In this document: positions 57,480-64,000 of the stretch, in pieces
Position numbering within the stretch: the first letter of the stretch is position 1
Layout of the letters: each line of letters starts with the position of its first letter
Assembly (NCBI RefSeq): GCF_914767665.1
Contig: NC_059503.1
Span: 10,230,001-10,294,000, forward strand
Origin: Harmonia axyridis
Taxonomy: Eukaryota > Arthropoda > Insecta > Coleoptera > Coccinellidae
DNA: 64,000 bases
Direction: 5' to 3'
Made by a program: the position numbers and the translations under genes
The notes under the pieces: model-generated
Seen by the model: only the letters and a program-made list of their open reading frames with translations
The model's database searches: none
What the model was told of the DNA's origin: nothing

Positions 57480-58680
57480 GTTTTTTGAAATTATTTTCAT
57501 TCCTAGTAGAGAAAATCATATAATATAATAATATCAATTTTAAAATTTGAAATAGGTCTAGTTCTCCAGAAACATTTAAAAAGCACTTGAACTTGGCACA
57601 ACCTAAATGTGTTTTCGTGAAACCGTAACTGAAAAAATTGAGCTAAACTCCGCTTGAGTATAAAGGACAGTTAGGCCAACTTAAAAAAACCCACAATTTT
57701 TTGGTGGCTTTGTAAAATGATCAATTTCTTGTTTTTTCTCGAAAAAATGTTTTCGTATCTATATCCAAGAGTAGATTACAGTCTCTCCAATTTTTGTTCA
57801 GTGTGGCATCAATTCAAGTTAGCCTCTAGTGTTGTAAAATGAAGATATTACAACGTAAATATGAATATCGTCAATCTCTAACAATCTCATCCATCCATCA
57901 ACATAATACCTTCCCAGAATATACAAAAATCCAAGATTCTTCTAGAACACATCAACAGAACCACCTGGTTTTACATCATAGTTGCGTTCCCACGAACCTA
58001 GATACTTTTTCTCCACATCTAGAGGGTGGATTTCGAATTTACATCCTAGGAATCCTTTGTTGTGCTCCATCAGCTGTTCCATTCTCCGATTCTTACCTAA
58101 TATTGCGCACATAGAAAACCATGAGAAACGATGATTTCGTCCTTTCATTTATCTTCCTAGCATCGACCTGACGGCAAGGACGAAGGCATCAGGGCCACCT
58201 TTTTTTTTCATCTCGTATCGCTAAGGATTGTGGTTTGTATTGTTGTGAGGCTGTGCTTTCATCTCAAGACGTTCTCTACACTTGTGCCACAAGTCAGTGC
58301 CTTTATTGATTTTCTAATGGTTTGCTTCGGTGCAAAGGAACCTGAGGATCTTTTATTCGACGGGCGTATTCAATGCTCGGTATTTTTCAGCTTTTTTTCT
58401 AATGTGTGTGTAGGCGAGGCTGTAGAATTGGACCTCGCTCATATTACGATGGCAGAAATGTAACAAAGATTTTGTACGAGCGATTTTCGGTAGTTTCTGG
58501 TTTAGGTTTCGTTCAATACTTCTAGGATGAAGAAGGTCATAGATAAGAGCTATTTCAATTGATAACTTGAAAAAATCATGGACATAAAATTTGAATTTTT
58601 AAGGGGCTGCCCATTCCCATTTCAAATCTACTCTAGGAGTCCCAAGTGTTTGGGTAATTTCCTCAGAAAGCTCATATGAA
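57480..58680. other. Intergenic, no gene seen
   Basis: Several frames near 57,840-58,460 lack domains and overlap on both strands. I do not call a gene. Confidence 0.3.
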
Positions 58681-58689
58681 CAATAGTAT

Positions 58690-59040
58690 ATTCTAAAACA
58701 AGTTGCAGAATGGGTCTATGAGTTTTAAAAATGCCTTCTGCAACGAATACTAGACGATATTTTCCCTATTTCAGTCAATTTTTCTGAAATATTGTCGAAA
58801 TTCAATGAAAAATTCAGATTATACTCTTAGTGACTTTTGTATTGTATCTTGGCAGTTGGTGTGACTGTTACGAAAATTGACAGATTACGGAATTTTAATT
58901 TGAATCGTACGTTTTGAATTTTGAAATAATTTATAATTACGCATTGAATTTGTGAATTATGTCTGACGAAATCGAATTAACATCACCAGAATTAAGAGAA
59001 ATTGCGAATGATGTCGCAAATCAATAATAAATTCGAAATG
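58690..59040 (+). repeat. Direct repeat R, copy 2
   Basis: Matches 56,653-56,989 over nearly the full length, with small indels. The retained frame starts at 58,959: MSDEIELTSPELREIANDV, stop at 59,027. The two frames differ by several substitutions yet both stay open over the shared part. Confidence 0.55.
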
Positions 59041-59263
59041 CCCTATATGAAAAATAAAAGCACAAAACTAACACTCTTCCCTTGAAATAAATAGGTACAA
59101 TTCCCAAAATATTCTTTTGTATGAACAAACAGATGTAAACTCCATTCCCATTATTGAGTATCATCAGATAGTTTTTAAATCCCAGGCGGCAAATGTCCAA
59201 TCATGTAAAGTTTTTTAATTTTCATGTTTCTTTAGGTCAACGTTCGAATTTTTGTCACCTATT

Positions 59264-59623
59264 ATGACATTATGACGAAATGATAAAGCGATATAAATAT
59301 TAAATAAAAACATCTAAAAATAAATTTTCAGGTAAAAATAAAACAAAGCAATTTCCAGGAATATTTCAATGTTTTGAACAATTGTTTCGTCAACATTGTG
59401 GAATCTTTAAGTTACATTCCAACTGATACAATTAAGTTGGTCCACAAGCTCTCTATTGTATCAGTTAAAATGTAACTTAAAGAATACACAATGTTGGCGA
59501 AACAATTCTTCCAAAAATTAAAATGTTACTGGAAATTGCTTTGTTTTATTTATATCTGAAAATCTATTTTTATATGTTTTTATTTACTATTTATATGGCT
59601 TTATCATTTCGTCATAAAGTCAT
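59264..59623. mobile_element. Palindromic foldback element
   Basis: Arms of about 169 bp (59,264-59,432 and 59,455-59,623) are largely complementary. Outer ends are ATGACGAAATGATAAAGC and its complement; inner ends are AACTGATACAAT and ATTGTATCAGTT. The 22-bp loop lies near 59,444. Non-coding. Confidence 0.85.
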
Positions 59624-60414
59624 CATTTTCGAATTTTTTGACAGGAATGGTCTTAATCGGTCTTGGACTACCTGATGACAATTCTGTTCACAAATTCGAT
59701 TTAGTCTAGTCGTATACACTAGAAACATCAAATTTCTCGAGTAGTTCGAATCTTGAATGCCAAGGCTGAGAGAATATAGAAAAAAAATGGGGAAAGCTAA
59801 TCCATTTTCATATCGTTAATTTCACAATGGATAAAAATTTCGCACCATCAATCCTATTCAAAATTTTATATACAGTATATGTATAGAAATTGTACTAGTA
59901 TGACCATCGAATTCAGATAAGAAATATTCAGTTCAATGGAAGATAGTTTATCGCTGATAATGGGACGTCATTAAAAGTGTGGCATCATGCTTATCTCTGT
60001 TAAACTGTTAAAAGATATTATTGTTCGTATTTGAGCTTGGAAGCTGTAGTAAGTGTCACTTTACGATCGCTTTACGATAAGTTTCAATGTTGGTAATTAT
60101 CCTCACGATAACCTGGTAAGTTGGCATAGATAATCGTTATTTACGTTCAAACTAGTTTTAGGTGAAACAGCGTTATCGTCTTGTCAGATTATCTGCAATT
60201 TTGCCGAAAAGGGTCCCAAACGATTATTACACTCATCAACGAAATTAAACCCAATAGAAGTAGAAGGCCTAAGTATTTGAGATTTGCATAGTACCTAGTT
60301 TTGAAATCTAAATACCCGATTTATGTTGATCTATGAAAGAACACTACAAATTTTACACAAATTTATTATTTCCTCACAAAATTTGTCGACATGTATGAAT
60401 CAGATAATAATCTA

Positions 60415-60570
60415 TATTAATATATCCTTGGTCACCAGATTTGAATCCATTAGATTTTTTCTTCGGTGGTTGACTAAAGGAGAAGGTGAATTACAAATAT
60501 TATTGATATTGAAATGGAACTCTGAGAAAGAATTAATGCTGTAGTTGAAGAAGTAAATGAAGCGGTCTTT
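60415..60570 (+). pseudogene. Transposase C-terminal fragment
   Basis: YPWSPDLNPLDFFFGG near 60,421 is the third catalytic motif region of a Tc1/mariner-class transposase. Frameshifted C-terminal codons follow to about 60,560. Heavily decayed. Confidence 0.6.
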
Positions 60571-61419
60571 TTTGAGAAGCTGTCATGCTTGCATTCAAGC
60601 CATAACATATTGACAATAAATTCTCCGAATAAAAAACCTTGTCAATATTTTACTTGATAGGCTAAATTTCGGCATAACATACCGAGTTAGTCTGATAGAT
60701 TTTTTTTATAGCAATAATCAAAGTTGGATCACTAAATTTGAAAAGATCAAAAAGGTAGAATCATTCATTTTTTCTGGGCATACCATAATCATCTTGGGAA
60801 AATCTTTGGTCATGTTGGGAAGGCTGATCCTCATGTAATTTTTGATCGAAAGAAGAATATTAAAATACCAACATTTGTAGCTCTGGCACTCAGAACAATG
60901 ACTAAGTTGTAGATATTGACGATTTGAATATTCTGGTCAGGCATGACCTAAGCTATCATAATGCGCCGGGTTGACGTCGGTTTACGGGACACCCTGTATA
61001 CTATGCTGATAATACTGATATCAGACATTACTGAATTGATAAAAAGTTATACCTATAACGCCACGTATCAAATGAAATTATCAGTAGAGCAACAATGATA
61101 CGAAACACCTCAAGAAAACTTATATTGCCTAGTTCCTTGGCTAGTGAAATTCCTGGAGTTAAAAAATTCTTAGATGCAGATGTAGCGCAGATGCTCGTTG
61201 GACCACCTCGGACAGGTGACAGCAAACAGCGGTACTAGTCAACTTGATCTATAATATTGTCTGAGTCCGGTTTATCTCAAACTTCTCTTGGATACTGGAC
61301 CTACGGTGGGTGTCATGAATAGGTTCAGACTAGGAGTTTGCACGAAAAATATCGTGATCAATATCTATACAATATATATTTTGAAATTGATGTTGATTGT
61401 GTTGCCAAGTTTCTGAGAT

Positions 61420-62595
61420 AGTAATTCACGTAACAAGTCCGGAAAATAGGGTTTTTTTGGACGAATAGACAAAATTCCAGTCTGTGAGTCCAAAAAAAAC
61501 ATTTTCGGGCGTGTTGCGTACAATATTTTTTCGGCAACCGTGTAGAATAACACTATCGCTGCTGCTTTCCATATTTTATTGCGATTGCGATAAAAAAACA
61601 TGCAAAATTTTTGACAACTAATTTCATATGAACTGTCAGCCGTTATCTCGGTTGCTATGGTAATGATCAACTGCATTTATTAAAAATATACCTACCAAGA
61701 TTTTTATATTCACAATGACACGAACGACGTGATTCATTTCCGGCCTAGTCCGGGAAGTGAGTACTTTCCGGACTAGGCCGGGAAATGCTACTTTCTCAGA
61801 GAAGAAGCTTCCGGGAAGTGAGCACTTCCCGGACGGTTGCCGAAAAAAGTTATTTTTGAAAATCTTGGTAGGTATATTTTTAATAAATGCAGTTGATCAT
61901 TACCATAGCAACCGAGATAACGGCTGACAGTTCATATGAAATTAGTTGTCAAAAATTTTGCATGTTTTTTTATCGCAATCGCAATAAAATATGGAAAGCA
62001 GCAGCGATAGTGTTATTCTACACGGTTGCCGAAAAAATATTGTACGCAACACGCCCGAAAATGTTTTTTTTGGACTCACAGACTTCCATTTGTCTATTCG
62101 TCCAAAAAAACCCTATTTTCCGGACTTGTTACGTAATAGTAATTTACGTAACAAGTCCGGAAAATAGGGTTTTTTTGGACGAATAGACAAAATTCCAGGA
62201 CGAGCGTAAGCGAGTCCTGGAAGTCTGTGAGTCCAAAAAAACCATTTTCGGGCGTGTTGCGTACAATATTTTTTCGGAAATTATGTAAAATAACACTATC
62301 GCTGCTGCTTTCCATATTTTATTGCGATTGCGATCAAAAAACATGCAAATTTTTGACAACTAATTTCATATGAACTGTCAGCCGTTATCTCGGTTGCTAT
62401 GGATTCTATGATTCTTTTCCGGCCTAGTCCGGGAAGTACCTACTTTCCGGACTAGGCCGGGAGATGCTACTTTCTCAGAAAAAAAGCATCCGGGAAGTGA
62501 GCACTTCCCGGACGGTTGCCGAAAATAGTAATTTACGTAACAAGTCCGGAAAATAGGGTTTTTTTGAACGAATAGACAAAATTCCAGGACGAGAA
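61420..62595. repeat. Complex foldback array (three arms, two palindromic cores)
   Basis: Arm A runs 61,425-61,708. Its inverted copy is 61,866-62,137. A third copy, in the first orientation, is 62,145-62,405, and a truncated fourth is 62,528-62,592. Arms share GTAACAAGTCCGGAAAATAG and GTTGCTATGG blocks. Between arms lie two palindrome-rich cores (61,738-61,855 and 62,412-62,522) with CCGGGAAGTGAG, CACTTCCCGG and CCTAGTCCGGG. All three main arms carry an open frame (ITADSSYEIS, NKIWKAAAIVLFY) of about 60-100 residues. This follows from arm conservation and is not evidence of a protein. Confidence 0.85.
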
Positions 62596-63049
62596 TGTTT
62601 TAATTTCAGAGCTCTATCTTCAATATTAGCGGAAATATAAATGTTTTTCGATATCGCCATTTTTCCAAATTTCGCTTATAACTCGAAAACAAAAGAAGGT
62701 GACCACAAATGAATAATACCCTTGTTAGTTTCACAGAAAAATAGAAAGAGAATGGGCTATCAGATTTTGTCTATCTCCTCTGGTTCAAAAGTTGTAGTGC
62801 TAAAAAATCGAAATTTGCCCACCCTGTACAGGATTAACTAAACAAATCGTTTGAGTTACAATTGATTTCATGCGCTTGTAAAAAGAATGTTGTTCCTATT
62901 TCTTGAGGAAAGTGTCATACCATCACTCAACTGATGCGGTAAAGTGCAACTTTCCACACTTGTTTGAAAATCTGTGTTTGACGCGCACTTTCGGAAAATA
63001 CCCATTTTCTCGCCTCCTAATGAAATATACCTTGAACAATTCCAAACCT

Positions 63050-63600
63050 AATTTTTTGCATTTGCATGACCAAAACCATAAAAAACACAACCGCGGCCTC
63101 GAGCAGCTCCTCTCCGAATTTTATATCTCTTAAACACAAGAATTACGCACGACACACTACCATAATTGATAACCACTCGATGCCGATGCCCATCGTCCAG
63201 GCCAATCATCGTCATACACACCTGTCCAAGACGCTGCTGCTGTTTCTGCTGGTACAGCAACCTCTAGCTCTGCTCTCTTCTCCTCCGGGAAGCAATAAAG
63301 CAGGTGGACAGACAGACGGGGGGACCATATGCGGGATCGGAACTTCTTCGACGCTCCACACAACTCCAAGGCTTCTTGATATTCGTTTAATTTTCGAGAC
63401 TGACGTTATTTACAATTTCCTTTCGATTAGTATGACGTTGTGGGTTCTAGGAAGTTGGGGACGTCTGTTGGCGAAGTCTTCGATCAGATGGCGAAAGTTC
63501 GATCGGGATCAACGGTGTGTCCCAATTAAGTTCGGGTGGGATCTTGTGGAGAGCAATTATTTTCGTCCTACGTTAGTACGTACGGGTTGGTAATGTTGGT
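63050..63600. other. GC-rich segment, possible untranslated exon
   Basis: Locally GC-rich, with overlapping frames on both strands and no domain. The minus strand has a TATAAAA-like run near 63,120 and a good donor (GGACAG|GTGTGT) near 63,222. It could be a distal non-coding exon of neur or of an unrelated gene. Not provable here. Confidence 0.25.
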
Positions 63601-63731
63601 ATCGATTGGGTGGCGATGGCCTTGATGTGAGAACTAAACGGTCTTCGTAATGTCAACGTAAGCCATATACAGCAAATTTTATACTATGGTTTATTTTTTC
63701 CTTTTATAGGATTTTTCAAGAGGAATGAAAA

Positions 63732-63830
63732 AATGGCAACACTGTATATTTTTTTTGACATTTCTTATGTTATTTCTGCTCAGTAGATTATGCCAATTAA
63801 TCATGGAAGCATACATGCTTAATAATTACA
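63732..63830 (+). repeat. Second copy of the element end seen at 41.2 kb
   Basis: ATGGCAACACTG, a T-run, GACATTTCTTATGT and CAGTAGATTATG align with 41,211-41,285 without large gaps. It diverges after about 70 bp. Confidence 0.5.
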
Positions 63831-64000
63831 TATTTGAATTCGCAAGTATTTTGATTTCATTTAGTTTCTTGCACATGACAGGTTGGCCAGTGTTAGGGAT
63901 TCACGGTTTGACTTGATTTTCAAGCTATTTGGCTTGAGCTTGACAAGCTCAAGTCAAGTAGTAGTTTTTCAATCTCAAGTCAAGTATTTATTCATTAAGT

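Noticed and set aside
61365..62359. Identical 65-residue frames in the foldback arms as a repeated protein gene
   Set aside because: The identity follows from inverted-repeat homology; no start context, splice or domain evidence for a protein.
1..64000. CRISPR array, bacterial operon or rRNA genes
   Set aside because: None seen; intron-containing genes and insect-type repeats show this is animal nuclear DNA.

Overview
This is an insect nuclear genome window, most likely from a beetle. It is AT-rich and intron-bearing, with many Tc1/mariner-class remnants, MITEs and foldback repeats. The insect assignment rests on two recognisable conserved genes: the nuclear cap-binding subunit NCBP1/Cbp80 and the Notch-pathway E3 ligase neuralized. 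The beetle guess rests only on general sequence character and is weak.

Layout. 1-1,250: 3' part of an internally deleted LINE. 2,044-4,620: three Tc1/mariner-class remnants. 6,782-31,234 (+): NCBP1, 795 codons in 8 exons, all with GT/AG junctions that keep frame. Its fifth intron is 19.2 kb and holds a complete large exon (10,984-14,043, minus) of a secreted-looking Ser/Thr-rich protein. The same intron carries several MITEs and decayed transposases. 33,586-49,696 (-): neuralized, converging on NCBP1. It has four coding exons: two NHR domains, a C-terminal RING, and a first coding exon separated by a 13.8 kb intron. That first exon was identified from the conserved basic stretch VLKKIKRRMGL and a phase-matched donor.

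The neuralized intron 1 is the most interesting non-coding region. It contains six exact CGTGGGAA Suppressor-of-Hairless motifs, with a TGTGGGAA and a TGTGAGAA as well. Three of them lie within 340 bp at 39.75-40.08 kb, in a stretch that also has CAGCTG/CAGGTG E-boxes. This suggests Notch and proneural control of a gene that itself activates Notch ligands. The same intron hosts a decayed P-element-like transposon with a THAP domain (45.5-46.9 kb).

50-64 kb, upstream of neuralized, has no confident gene. It holds two head-to-head deleted Tc1/mariner-class copies, a pair of 340-bp direct repeats that each retain the start of a small ORF, palindromic MITEs, and a multi-copy foldback array at 61.4-62.6 kb. 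Some GC-rich islands (18.65-19.31 and 63.05-63.6 kb) may be promoters or non-coding exons, but I could not tie them to a transcript.
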